64,000 nucleotides of DNA from Chamaecyparis obtusa (Eukaryota > Streptophyta > Pinopsida > Cupressales > Cupressaceae): assembly GCA_027943335.1 (NCBI GenBank), contig BSBK01009269.1, positions 248,001-312,000 on the forward strand. The letters are read 5' to 3'. Position 1 is the stretch's first letter; every line of letters begins with the position of its first letter. A program made the translations under genes and the position numbers. This document shows, in pieces, positions 11,872-25,100 of the stretch. A model generated the notes under the pieces. The model was not told the origin of the DNA and did not search any database. It saw nothing but the letters and a program-made list of their open reading frames with translations.

Positions 11872-12145
11872 CACTAGTACATTTTGGCAAATATATGATT
11901 ACGTGACTAAAAATTTTAGTCACGCTACTAAAACGTTTGGTCACGTGACTAAAATTGATCATATTCTACAATTTTTTTGCAATTTACAAGTATAGATGAC
12001 TAAATAAGTGACTAATTTAGTCACCAGGTAAAATCACAAGGTCAATAAAATAAAAATGACTGAATAATTAGTCACCTAAATAAAAATGACTCTATAAAGG
12101 ACCAAATAAATGACTAAATAGTTAGTCACTAATAACCAGTCACCC
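11872..12145 (+). repeat. CACTA terminus and subterminal repeats
   Basis: The terminal CACTAG is followed by about ten direct and inverted copies of TGACTAAA / TTAGTCA between 11900 and 12145, several paired as GTGACTAAA and TTTAGTCAC. Such clusters are the expected binding sites for CACTA accessory proteins. They could also fold into hairpins. Confidence 0.75.
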
Positions 12146-15100
12146 AAAGCAAAATGAATAAATAAATTATTATTACTCCTTTATAATTATAACATTTGAT
12201 TATATAATCATAGACTAATACATAACTTATTAGTCTTATTTCACCATTAATGTTTGTTCACCAATAGGCTTATTGTGTGAGAAATCCATCTACACATGTC
12301 TCGTGCTAGCAATCCGTCTTTCAGGTGATTTGATCAAAATTGATTGATAAACACCATTAATTTTGAGATATTATAATCAGAATCAAAATGAATAGTTCAT
12401 AGCATCAAACGAATTTTCTATTACAGTTTATTGTGACAAGTTGCATTTTGAATACTTCCTTTACATAATAGGGCTAATTACATACCTAAAATGGAGGATA
12501 GTTTATAATATAGTTAGCAAGATTTTTTCAAATTAAATTAAGCTTGTTGGTTTGAAGATTATATCATGTTATAGTGGTCCAATTAATTAAATATGTAGTG
12601 TATCTGAATCCATGAGTTGTTTGAAGAGTATAACTAATTTAGGAAGTTTGGGAGTTTTGAACCCAAAATATTGTTGGGAGGGCTAGTAGACCTAGAGTTA
12701 TTATTTGAAGGAAGAAGTAAAGATAATATTTAGAAGCAAATAATAAGTGTTTTTATTGTGTATATTTTTGGATTCAACTGTGTCAAATTTTTCAATTAGC
12801 ATTATGGAGGTGTATATGCATATTTGTAATGGCCAAAGTGTTTAAAAGTATTTCAAAAGTTTAAGATGTTTAAAACAAAATCAAAATTTTATCTTAAAAA
12901 AATATTATTATTATTTTAAATATCTTAAATTTTAAATTAAAATTATTTTAATTATCTTATATTAAAAATAAAGACAAAAATAATTGAGAACTAGTACACA
13001 TCACCTAAAATAGATTATTTATTATACTAAGTACTAATTACTCAAAAATAAATAATAAATAATTAAGAATAAAAATCAATTAATTTAAAATTAAAATTAA
13101 ATGAACATTTTTAATTTATTAAATAAGTTATAATGATGGGTCGATCATGGAAAGTTCGGGTGGATATAAAACATAAACCAAAATCTAATCTAACATTTCA
13201 TTCCAAAATTATTTGACCAGAGGAGAACTCATAGACAAAGTTGTTTGTGTTCCTAAATGTGCTTGGCGCCAAGCTGAACATTTCATTCCAAAATCATTCG
13301 ACCGGAGGAGATCTTGCAGACAAAGTTGTTCGCGTGCCTGAATGTGGTTGGTGCCAAGATGAATGTGTTTTCTACCCTTGCCTCTGCCATAAACCTCTAC
13401 TACTGTTAGATTTGGATCTAATGAAAGGTAAACAATGAGCTCTATTGCCTTAACACAAGTAACACAAAAAATGATTCTTTATTTCGCTAGCACAAAAATT
13501 AATTCTTTATCCTTGTAATAATCATAACCTATTTGGTGATTTACAGGTGATGCTTCTCTACCACGGTGACAAGAATAGAAAAGATTAAAATTGCATTCAA
13601 TCACTTTGGATAAGGGTTTGTTCAACGTATTGCCAAGTAGAAAGAAAATCTTATTTTCCTACTTTGTTGTTTTGGGTTTCCAAGTAGCTCTTGTATTCTT
13701 GTCTTTACAAAATTGATCTTATTTTTTTTAATAGGGAAAGCTTGCTTGTACATATTTGAGTTTATATTTTATCTTTCTCTGAAGGGGTGACAAAATTAAC
13801 AGATGTTTTGATATCTGATAGAGAATGAGCATTTTGAGAAAGAAAATTTGCAACATCACCTTCAACAACATCACCTAGTATTATTTTATCCATATCTTTT
13901 GAGGATATTGAGGATATTTATCTTTTGAAGCTCCATCTGTAAAGAAACTCTTGCTAGTCTCATCAAACATCCGATACTTAGCTAGTGTGTCTTTAACAAA
14001 ATCCAAAGAAGCTTTCTTTGTAACTTTTTTTCTTGCACTCTTACCACTGGATGCATTTTTGCCTCGTCCCATGTGCCTACTATAGGGTGATTCTAGTAGC
14101 TTGTTCATGGCAAGAATTTCATGATCTCTTTCTTCATCTTTTCAACTCTTGAACATATTAGGCATCTACTTCAATATAATATTCTTCTGCGATGTAGAGC
14201 ATCCTGCAAAACCATTCATTCTCCTAAGATCATAATGAACCAATCAATATCTTTCAACATATTCTTGATAAAAAAGATTCAAAAAATGTATTGCAAAAAA
14301 AAAACTCAAGGCAACTTATGCTTAGTGGAAACATAAATCATAAAGGAACCGATTAGAGAATTCACTTATACCTTCAAAAGTAGGGGACTTGATCATTAAT
14401 ATTGAGATAAGAGTTTACAAAGTTTGACAATACTCAAGAGTTTTCATTTTCCAAAAATGTCTATTCTAATGAGTATTAATCGAGAGGGGGCTTACAATGA
14501 AAAATTTGGTCACTTATATAGATGTGGACCACAACTGAATACGCTTGACATGCCCCTTCATAAAAAAATCTAAAAAGATAAATTATCTTAATAGGAACAG
14601 ATTAATGTTGAACATATGAGTAACATATTCCTCATCCTTGTAAGAATCCACGTGTTCTGTTGAAACCTCCATTGCAAACTCTTGTCGGCACAATTCGTCA
14701 GTTATCATCGACACGTGAGTACATCAAATTAGTGAGAGAACATTGGAACACATTACAACATTATGCACAAAGAAAATTTCAAAATTGAAGAGGGAATGAA
14801 GTACATATTCAAATTAATATTTGGGGTAGCTTCAAGCTGACAATATGATGTAAATATTCCACAGTTAAAACTGATGTGCATTCTTTTCCATACGTTATTT
14901 ATCTAGAAGATAAATTTTCTAAAATGACCAAATTGTCAGCATCGTTCCCTCTTGTACTAATATGGTATCTTTGATACAAGGCATGCACAAGTTGTTTTTT
15001 GTGAAATGTTTTAGAAAATTCATGCCAAATACAATCCACAGATAAAGAGTTGGATTCAATAATCTTTACTAGCATTTTCTCCGACGTACATGCATGAGAA

Positions 15101-16087
15101 ATGTAAAATCATAAACAAGGTTGTGAACTATTTGACTAAAGTGATTGAGAAGGAATGTCATTCCTTGTATGCTATGATTACATGATCATAGATAATGATT
15201 TTGGTAAAAGGGATTTGATTTTTTTAAAACAAATGTGACTGGCATGAATAATACAAGAAACCCTTGCAAGGCTTGGTGTCTTACTATAGTTCTTGTTTGA
15301 TACCCCTTCTCTTATACTTTGTAATTTTCTTTGCTCATCTCGAATCCTTTTTCTTCTCCCATGGGGTTTTCCACCCCTCATATCTATGTGGCATATATTA
15401 CCATTACTATAATTTGAAATAAATGTATGCAATATATTCAATTATTCATATAGGAAAAGTTGTTTGACAATTTTAATGCATAAATGGAAATGAAAATTGA
15501 TATAAAAGAGCTTACTTTTATTGCAAGACACAATGAAAATTATTTTTCATACATATTCAAAGACTCTTAATCTCATCCTCATCTATGCAGAATAAGGTGA
15601 TTGCATTTTCGCCTTCCCCATCAAACCCTCAATCGTAGTGTTGTCCTTATGCCATTTAATTCTACTAAATGTTACTTTCAATTCTATTACCCTCATCATA
15701 GTTATTAACATTTGTTACTCTCATGGATAGGTATTGAAGAACTTGCACGGGTGATCAAGCTTGTTTGGATAGTACGACTTGGAGACTTTTGAAAAGGCAT
15801 GCAAGGAATTCAAAGTTTTTATAAAGAATTTAAAGTCAATGAGGCCCTCTACAACAAATTCAAAGGTAATTCAAAACCTGAAACATGCATATTTCATTGT
15901 GATTAGGTAAATGTCAAATAAATTTAAGATAGATCTTAGGACAACTCATTATATCCTCTTCTTTTTTGTTATGGTCTCACCTAAAAGTGACTACTTTCAA
16001 CAATGATTTGGCATCTATATTTTCAGATTTATGTATTTTTTATTTAAATTAGAAACTAAATTAATACTAGAATTCATAACATTAGAG
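12146..16087 (+). other. CACTA 5' region without a recognised gene
   Basis: This is mostly AT-rich sequence, extreme at 12840-13130. It holds an 85-bp tandem duplication (13193-13362). Two short basic open stretches on - (13881-14108, Lys/Ser-rich; 15178-15441, with GGKPHGRRKRIRDEQRKLQ) have no family I recognise. They could be remnants of accessory exons or chance. Nothing else stands out. Confidence 0.4.
13193..13362 (+). repeat. 85-bp tandem duplication (two diverged units)
   Basis: ACATTTCATTCCAAAAT starts at 13193 and again at 13278. The two 85-bp units run through GACAAAGTTGTT and TGCCAAG-type ends with scattered substitutions. The second unit is open in one frame, but no domain is recognised. 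Confidence 0.8.
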
Positions 16088-18789
16088 ATGGATCAACGTC
16101 AAAGGCTAACTACATATCAATATCATGCATATGATGAGAGAGGAGCTGATTAGGGAGACATTGACAAATGTCCATGTCCATGTAAAAAATGCCTTGGTGG
16201 AAGGGTGAAAAAAAGGAATGTGATTTATCTACATATGATAATATATAAGCATAGTGGTATAAGTCCTTGGGCTTATAATTATTGTGAAGATATGATATAA
16301 TTTCAGACAGTGAGAGATGAAGAGGTAACAAACATAGACAAAGTGGCACCAAAAATAGATGAACAAGAAAAAATATTTGACGAAGGGTTTGAAGTTGATA
16401 GAATATTGGATGGGGGTCTAAATGATGATTGGGCCAAGTCAAGGGAGGATGCTTTAAAGCTTGTGTATGATAATTGCAAGTTAAGTCATTTAACAAAAAT
16501 CCTTCAAATTCTTAACTTGTAAGTGGTGCATGGTTGGAAAAATGAGAGTGCAGATCAGTTATTTGCATTATTAAGTTCATTGCTACCAGCTGACTCTACA
16601 TTGCCAAAAAAACAAAGTCAATGTAAAAATCAGATCAAAAAGATTGGCTTGGTGTATGAAAACATCTATACATGTATGAATGGTTGTGTATTAGTTCACA
16701 AAAATCTTGAAAATGAGATTGAATGTCCAAAATGGCATGAAGAGAGGTATAGACAAGGGTTCAAATCAACTATGGTTCCTAGAAAGGCTCTTCGCCACTT
16801 TCTAATAATCCCATGATTACTCAGAATTTATAGGTTCAGAGACATTGTTGAGCTTATGCAGTGGCATGCTCAAAATAAGATCACTGATTGAAAACAATGA
16901 CATGTGCCAGATTCTAAGAGATGAATGGAATTTGATAACAGATGGCCAAATTTTTCTCAAGATCCTTGTAACATAAGGTTGGGTTTGGCTCTAGATGGGG
17001 TGAACCCATTCTCAGATCAAAGTACTAAATGGTCAACTTGTCCAGTGTTTGAAATAAATTATAACTCTCCTCCATGGCTAGAAACTAAACTATTTTTCTT
17101 AATGTTATCATTAATTATACCAGGAAAGAAAAGTGTGACTTCAGAAATAGTAGATGCTTATCTAGAGTGATTATATGATGATCTAATGAAATTGTGGAAA
17201 TGAATTGAAGTAATTCAATCTTTAATGGATGGTCATTCAATCAAATTCTCTTTAAGAGCTTCCTTTATTTACAATTCATGACCTTCCTGCATTTGGAACA
17301 TTGTTTGGTCTCTATGTTCATGGATACCATGGATTTCCTACTTGCAACTTTAAGGATTTTTTGAGGCACTCAATAAGTTTGTGCAAGTGTATTTATTGTG
17401 GACATCGTGCTTACCTTAAAATGGATCATCCATACCGTCAACAAAAAATATGTTTCAATGGTCAAGAAGAGAATTGTGAAGCGCCATTATTAATAACAGA
17501 TGATTATATTATTGAGAATGGACAAAAAAGATTCCATTTATTGAACATGATGGGATTATTGGTAGTAGGTATGATCCATGTAATGAAAGTGGTGTAAAAC
17601 AGTTGTGCATACTGTACAAGTTGCCATACTTCAAGGATATAGCCATTAGGCATACTGTTGACTTTATGCATATTGAGAAAAATATAGCTTATGCTATTAT
17701 AGAATTTTTTTAGTGCTCTTGATACTATTTCATCACATGAAGAGTTTTGAGAAATAAAGATTCAGTGAAATCTTTGGGTTGAAAGATATGAAAATGAAAA
17801 ATATAGAAAGCCTAATGCTCCTTATGTGTGGACAAGAGAAAAACATGTAGAATTCTTACAGTTGATGTCTCAAACTCACTTTCCCACTGGATATATAAGT
17901 AGCAGCATCAAAATCCAAACTAACATTAATAACTTAAGAGGCCTCAAGACTCATGACTATCATGTCATAATTGTGAATATTTTACCTATTGTGGTAAATA
18001 TATCAAGATTGGAAAACGGGCCAAGATTGGCAATTATAAGGCCAATTGGGCCTAATATTAAAGGGAATGAGTTTACATGTATTAGATCTTTTGAACTTTG
18101 ATAGTTTGAGGGAGGAGGTTGTTGAAGTCCTTTGTCTATTGGAACAAGAATTTCCACTAGCAATATTTAACATTTATATTCATCTTTTGATACATCTAGA
18201 ATATGAACTAGAGTATTGTGGCCCAATAAGAACAAGATGGATGTATCCTATAGAACTATATATGAAGATTTTGAAAAAAAATATGTACTATGGAAAAAGA
18301 AGAAGGCAACATGTCTGAGGGATATTCAATGCAAGAGGCCATGGGTTTTTGCATTGAATATATGAAGAATTTAAAAAATGTCAATCAATGCGTATGGGAT
18401 GAAGATGAAGATGGGAGAGTTGCAGGTGAAGTATTAGAAGGAAATGTATGTCTCTTCAAGCTATCATATCAAGAAAGAAGTGCAATACATGCCTTTGTTC
18501 TTCGAAACACATCTTCGTTCGATAAGTGGCACATGTAGCAAAAAATTAACAATAATTTATTTACTCAATTGCATTTACATATTTATATTATTTATCTTAC
18601 TATTTGTATGTCATTATTCTATGTAGAAAATACGAAGAAGAGAATCAAATTTGGATGCAACATCAATCTCAAAAGCGTAGATGTCATAGTTTGATTAGAG
18701 GTGATTCTTTTCCAAAATTTGAATAATGGGTTTCTAATGCAATCAATGATGCAAAAGAAGAAGGTCAAGATATAACAACAAAGTGTTAA
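16088..18789 (+). pseudogene. TNP2-type CACTA transposase (degenerate)
   Basis: The N-terminal transposase-associated domain starts at ATG 16088 and shows the CPCPCKKC zinc-type motif (about 16165-16190). The transposase core follows with NESADQLFALLSSLLP and LVYENIYTCMNGCVLVHKN. Next come DPCNIRLGLALDGVNPF (about 16958-17010), NSPPWLETK, and the GHRAYLKMDHPYR / FNGQEE region (17400-17470). The DUF4218 domain is clear at about 18110-18330 (VLCLLEQEFP, HLLIHLEYELEYCGPIRTRWMYP). A last conserved exon-like block, FPKFE plus a downstream Trp, lies near 18710-18735. Stops and frameshifts occur throughout. The reading matches the TNP2 domain order, so the call is firm although no intact protein exists. 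Confidence 0.88.
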
Positions 18790-18807
18790 TGCTAGATGAC
18801 ATTGAGA

Positions 18808-18852
18808 GGGGGCGGGGGGGGGGGGGGGGGGGGGGGGGAGGGGGGGGGGGGG
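18808..18852 (+). repeat. Poly-G tract (45 bp, two interruptions)
   Basis: An almost pure G run broken by a C at 18813 and an A at 18839. On the other strand it is the C tract of the LTR 3' end. It can form G-quadruplexes and is a likely site of sequencing error and length variation. Confidence 0.9.
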
Positions 18853-19230
18853 TGAATCAGTGTAACCAAAATTCCTATTTATTTTCACCACCAACTTCCT
18901 CAAGATATAACATGCAATGAAAATAGAGAAGTAAAAAAGTAAATCAAACGTCAATACATGCAACACTTTAACACATATATTTTTCTTGTGGAAACCCTTG
19001 TTAGAGGGAAAAAACCACGTTTGGGAATTAGTACCCACAAATCCTCATTATTGCATTAATAATTTTCCTTGTTAGGAGCATTACATCCACTCGGTTAACG
19101 GTATACCCAGTTAAGAGTATTTATCCCTATTAGGAGCTTACAACAAAGACTTGTTAGGATCTACCCAGTTAATGGATTTAGAACTCCTTCTGAGAGTCAC
19201 CTTGTTAGAGGATTTTGATCTTTAGACCTA

Positions 19231-20729
19231 TTAGGATCTTGTACACCCTATTAGGAGTGACCCAATTAAGGGATTTTCATACTCATGATCTAAGGCTCCC
19301 ATTCTAAACTCGGTCTTGATCCCATGAATAAATTTTTCTGAATCACAATATCTGAATCTCGCAAAATTCATCTTGTATGGAATTAACTTGGAATATAACA
19401 AGTTGAATCCTCCTTTTGCAAAGATCTCAAAATCACAAAGAAATAATGTTTTTGGGAGGAAAGATCCCTTCTTTACATTTTTGTTTCTTAAATTAATCTT
19501 GTCACACTCATTCAATTTCCAAATGATTTCTAAGAAAGCAATTCTATCTGGCACATATCTAGGCAAAACATGCGGTTTAATTGGGGCATCGTAAACTATG
19601 ATGATAGTGTATCTTGGGTATAAGAACTAGTATCCCCAGTTGTGGTTGATTTCTGTCATGGGCTCTAGCTCAAGAGGCCTCAAAAATCTCCTCACCCTAT
19701 CTGATAATCTCCAATTAATTGGGTGCCCCAAATTTTATAGCACAACTTTGACAAAATTTTCCTCAAACATGAAATAACTGGAAATCTCACAATGTATGTC
19801 CCATAAATACATCCATTCTTGAATAGGAAACCTCTGGTTTTGTTCATCTACATTTCTCAAATTCAACTCTAGGCCCCAAGGGCAGGGAAAAACCTTGCTT
19901 CCACCATACAAAAGAATGTGGCACAACAACGAATGTCTCCTGAATTGAACAATGGGGCTAACCTTTTGGATATCAACCAGGGCTTTGTGAATAGCATTAG
20001 AAATGAAAGAGGCAAATTCAAAGAAGGTATTGTTGTATGTATGGTGGATCTTAGCAGCCAACATCATAAGATACACAAGAATCTTGGACTATACATCTAT
20101 TCCCAACACTTGGAAAAGTGAAAAGTATGTGTATCAGAAGTATTCCTCAAAAATTTCACAATCAAAGGGCTCAACATCAGTTTACAAAAATGCAATTGGC
20201 TTCCCATTATTCTTCCCCCTTTTATGAAATGGAAGCCATTTAACCTTGAAACTACCTTTGTACCTGTCGTATTGCCTCTATAAAGATAGAAAATCAATGG
20301 GCACATGGACATTACAATTTAGATTAAATGCTTCACAAATAGATTCCCTATCCAACCTGGCCAAAAAAACACCCTTCTCTATAGAGACAAACCTGTTGTA
20401 CGAATTATAGTTTTTTTGCCACATCTCTAATAAGGTCTACATTGACAAAAAAAAATTGGGACGACAAGCCTTCCCAAATCCAATATCCATGCATTGTTCA
20501 CTGGAATTGGGGCTTTACTATTTTTGTAAAAGTACAAGAACAAATCCCTTCTGCTAATCCAAGTGGAAGGATCCCCACAAGATGTATCCTTATCCAGAAC
20601 TGTATCAAATAGAATTTGTGTACCCTTTACCATTTTGCCCCTTTTCGAAGAACCTGACAATTGAGCAATAATATCTTCATCCATGGGCCTCTAACCATTA
20701 CCTGAACGTCTTGTTGGATTTCTACTCAT
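19231..20729 (-). pseudogene. Unrecognised degenerate coding block (about 490 codons)
   Basis: On - an ATG at 20729 opens a frame that runs to about 20097 with a few stops. After one frameshift near 20080-20100, a second frame runs to 19231. The translated text looks like real protein: MDEDIIAQLSGSSKRGKM, then STWISRRDLFLYFY, LYRGNTTGTKVVSRLNGFHF, FASFISNAIHKALVDIQK and PIQEWMYLWDIHCEIS. I do not recognise the family. It lies inside the element that begins at 18790 and may be that element's own gene. No RT, integrase or zinc knuckle is seen in it. Confidence 0.5.
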
Positions 20730-22139
20730 GTCAAAAATTATTTGAAAAAGATTTTGAATACCCAAAATTTATGTTCTCATAATTTCTCAATCAGAGTACT
20801 TGTTTTATAAAATTATGCCCTAATTTAGTACTGAGAAAACCCTATCGCAAATAGAGGCAATTTAACTGAATAACATGATGACAACTAAGAACTTACTTGT
20901 AATTGTAATATCACAGATACCGATGCTTGCAGTTTGGACTATCTGAAATATGAAATTTCATCAACAATGACTCTTCAGAGATATTGAATAATCTAAATTG
21001 AAAGCAATTATGAACCACTAGAAATGTGCATGACAAATTTTTAAAAAAATGATAAAATAAAACCTAAGCCGTAGTTTTGAACTTTAGTCGTGGATATCAA
21101 TGGGTCAAAAAGATTGATGGTGGTGTTAACTCAATTATTTCATATATATTTCTATATTGAAAATGGGACACTTGGCATTATTACGCAAAATTGCACATTA
21201 GAGGTAGGACCCACTAATTAACGAGTGAGCAATATTTAATTTGTTAAAATTTTATGAGATGGAACAACCCTTTTAAAAAACATGCAATAAATACAGATTG
21301 GCAACTTATAAAATATTAAAACGATTTAAAGTTATATTTGCTAATTTTTTAGAACATGGTCCCACTAAGGTCTCTAACATTGTGCCAAATGGAAAGGTAT
21401 GGCTTAGTCACAATCTGGTGGTAGGTCCATCTTTTACAAAATTTGATAGAGTCAACCTTCATCTACTAGCAGAGCCACATGTCATTATTTCACATCATTG
21501 CATGTTGATTGTGTGACCCGCCACTAATTCACTACTTAAGGAATATTAAAATGATTAAACATCTTTACGCCAAAGATTATACAACGAATCATGGAACATA
21601 GTAGAGCTTTGAGCTAGTCAAGTTCCAAGTAGATTATACAACAAATCATGGAATACAGTAGAACTAGAGAAACAATGATTATATGAAGAAACATGGAACA
21701 AAGTAGATCTCAATAATATTGTGATTTATGTGAAAAACAATTTACAGAAGATTGCAACACAATAGAGCTACTCAACTTTCACTTTCAATATTCCAGAAAG
21801 TTGATAAATGAAAAATCCAAAAGTGCGCATAGGATTCCATTGGTTTAGAGAAACCAATTTGGATTTGGCAATATGATTCATGATTCATCAATTACTTTAT
21901 TACAGGAAAAAATGTAGATATTTAATACCTAGTAATAGTTCGAGAAAATTAATAGTTGACTTGTCAGGTGTCACTACTCACCCAAATCCAATTGCCAATC
22001 CATCTGGTCGAATGACATTGCAGTTTCTTCTTCATTCTAGCCTTCAAATTCACTTTGTTCGATTGAGTTCACCACAACACGACCACTAGAACTTGATGTA
22101 ATTTTCTCACTAACACTGTCATTCTTGTTTGCTATGTTA
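20730..22139. other. Stretch without recognised gene
   Basis: AT-rich DNA between the unrecognised coding block and the hAT transposase. It contains an imperfect short repeat (AGATTATACAAC...CATGGAA starting at 21574 and 21631, with a weaker copy at 21676). Some of it should be the 3' flank and terminal region of the hAT element, but I could not identify a terminal inverted repeat. Confidence 0.4.
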
Positions 22140-25100
22140 CCTAACCCTCTCCTTTCACATATGGAAGTCTAGTGTGCAAGTACACTATCATAAGGAAATT
22201 TTTTGACAATATACTGATTGGTATAAAGCCTCAAAAAAATTCCACGTTCTTGCTGAGTTTGTTTCTTGTCTTTGATTTCAAGAACTGCAATGCACTAAAA
22301 AGTCTCTCATCCTCAATAGAACCCAATATCATCATTTGACACAAGTCAACAAGTTTGAAGTATCCTGAGAGTTGTTCCCACAACATGGGACTCTGAATTA
22401 TTCTTTCCCAACACCACGTTATTGACCCCGATTCATAGGGTCTATCCATAACCTTAACTTGATCATACATTGTTGATGCAAAATGGGCTGATTGTTTTGC
22501 AAGCTTAGCTCTACTAATTACTCCTTTTACTTCCTTTCCATCAACTTTGAATTTCGTCTTGTTACCAAAATGATTCACCAATTGCAACAACCTTCTATGA
22601 AACTCTTTTGAATCAAGCGTTCTCCAAAAATTAGGATACATTATAGACATGCCTTCTAACAATTCATCCTAGGGGAATCAATCATAAATCTCTATTGCAA
22701 CTTGTTTTGCAATCTTCTATAAATTGGTTTCCACAGAAATCACAATATCATTGAAATCATCCATTGTTATAGGTCCATCTCTTATTCTACTAGTCTGTGT
22801 GGTAGATCACATGCTATGGAAGTACATTGGTATGTGCTTTCCACAAACAAAGATACATAACTCCCCGCTATCATTAATCCATAAAAAATTATCACCATGA
22901 CTCAAATATTTAATATACTTCCATCTATTAAAATATGTGTCATTGAATGGAGAATTTGTTAGATATTGATTGTTTATAGCCAAAAGAGTTAATCTACACA
23001 GTGAAGCGTATTCTTGTATATACATAGTTCTCTCTTGGGCGTGTTTAACAATCAAGTTCATTTTGTCCAGCATGGGGAGAATGCCAGCCAAGGTTAATTG
23101 TGTCTCAACATCAGTTAACCTATGCAGAAGTTCATTACATTGGGCCATTTCAATATTTCTATGTTGACTCTGAGTCTTAGTTTGAGCCTAAGGATTGCGA
23201 CCTTGCTCTTCTTTTCTATGTACAATTTTGTCCATTAGTCTAACCAGGGATATATATTCTGAGAATATTCATTTTGTGGGTCCACAAATGGATATCCATC
23301 TAGTCTCAACATCCTTAAGTATCTTGTTTACATCAATTATTACCTCTACAAATTTCTAAAATTATATAAAACATCTGGGACTTCAACAAAAGTATGTGTA
23401 GAGATCGTGTATTATTTGATCAAGTCTGGCTACTTGTGCATAGTTTTAAATGCTAAGTTAAGTTTGTGGTCCATGGAGTGAATGGGAACCATGAAAAGTG
23501 CAATTGTCATTTTTATCTTTACACATAGACCATTCCTATGACTATGCATCACTACATCTCTGCCTACTCTAACACACACCATATTTTGGGCGATTGTAAA
23601 GTCGTCCATGCCGACTATTTCATTTAATGATTTATTGGCTAGATCATACATACTTGCACTATGTTGTCCTCCATCTTAACAACACAGAGTAGATGAGGAT
23701 GGAAGACATGGTTCTTTATAGTATACACATTCATACACATCCACGAATTAGTATTATCCACCGTTATAATTTCATCTAAAGACAATGCAATAAATTTTTA
23801 CTCCTTTACTCTTTCTCATAGATCATTCACTTCCACTTCAGGAAGACAACTAGCCAAATCCCATCCACTATTTATTGATCAACGACTTGTGGGAAATCTT
23901 GGAACACTAAGAAATTTGAATAATGGTGCAAGGTTAGGGTAGTCTTTCTTGGGATGACCCCTACTCAAAAGATTAAAAAGAGAAGCCAACTGAACAATTT
24001 TGGTCATATGTGTTTCAACCGTTATTCTTTTGAATTGAGTTTCAAGAGAACCTACTATGCATTCTGGTTTGTCCTTATGTTCCTTCCATGCATAAAATTC
24101 CTCTACATACTTGACATGCTTACATTGGTCTTTGGTTTTCCATCTAACTACTGATTGTTCCTATCTGTCAGCTATTTATGTCTTATATTCTTTGCCTATA
24201 TGTTTTTCAATGGTATCCAATTTAAGCTAAAATTTTACATCCTTTTCAAGTTTCCATGTATAGATTTTGTACTTGCATTCAACTGGAGCTTTTTCTGGGC
24301 CAACATTTAGCACTGGAAAAATGAATGTGTACTTTGAGGCCCAAATCAACTGAAATGACCTTTCCATATCCCACTCACGCCCAAACTTTTTTTTTCTTTT
24401 ATTTCCAGTTCCACTCCTCCATGAACTGCCAACTTGAGCTACAGTTGCGGGAGTCTCAGCAACAACATCACCATAATTGACAATAGCATCTGCAACAATC
24501 TTAGCAACAACATCATTGGCATTGACAACACCATCTATAGAATTCTCAGCAAAAGCATCACTGGCAATGACACTAGCACCTGCGACCTTCTCACCAACAA
24601 CATCACCGACACTAGCAGCAAATTTTTTTCCCATTTCTCGTCCTCTTCCATGCAGTGCCAACAACATCTTTACCAACATTATCATATGCAACATCAGTGA
24701 AATTTACACCAACATCTATATGGGATTGTTAGCAACAACGTCAGTTTCACCGACATTGCTAAAAGTGATAACATCACTAATTGTCTGGTTACACTTGGTT
24801 CCAATTGGAATAATCTCTATGATAGATGCATCTTTCAGTGTACTTGTTGTGTGTGTGAAAAGTGGCTTTAGATACACAACACTTCAATGAATCATTGGAT
24901 AGTTAATCTAAACTATTGAAAGAAAATTAATCTAATTTAAGACTAACTAAGGCGACTCATTGCCTTCTAGTAGATCTGAGTATGAGCTTGCTCTCATATC
25001 ATTTTAAACTCAGTGACCACTACGTAATATAAACAAAGGATTTGAATGAACTAAATGCAAATGCAAGATTGATCTAATTAGCTAAGAGTAACTAATCCAA

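Larger units (their letters stand above)
11872..18789 (+). mobile_element. CACTA (En/Spm-type) DNA transposon, 3' end not found
   Basis: The left end is CACTAGTACATTTTGG at 11872. It is followed by dense subterminal repeats and, further in, by a TNP2-type transposase on +. The transposase and the terminus agree in orientation. The sequence stops abruptly at 18789, where a minus-strand LTR begins. No inverted copy of the terminus was found to the right, so the 3' part is either deleted or lies beyond what I could align. Confidence 0.75.
18790..20900 (-). mobile_element. LTR element inserted on - into the CACTA element (boundaries partly unknown)
   Basis: At 18790 the sequence changes from CACTA coding to an LTR-like end, TGCTAGATGACATTGAGAGG. 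A long G tract and GTGAATCAG come next. On - this reads CTGATTCAC, a C tract, CTCTCA and an end in CA. The copia LTRs at 27.6 and 33.3 kb have the same arrangement at their 3' ends (CTGATTCAC, C tract, CTCTTAG). Short TTAGGA-type repeats at 19070-19260 also recall those LTRs. A degenerate coding block on - follows. I did not find the right-hand LTR, so the end is approximate. Confidence 0.45.

Noticed and set aside
11900..12145. CRISPR-like repeat cluster
   Set aside because: Repeats are short, inverted and irregular, and directly follow a CACTA terminus in a plant genome.
18619..19038. Proline-rich protein on - across the poly-G tract
   Set aside because: The Pro run is only the translation of the G/C tract at the end of an LTR; the flanks are LTR and CACTA sequence.
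24434..24890. Ser/Thr-rich ORFs on + opposite the hAT gene
   Set aside because: They are the antisense of a repetitive Val/Asn/Asp-rich part of the hAT ORF.
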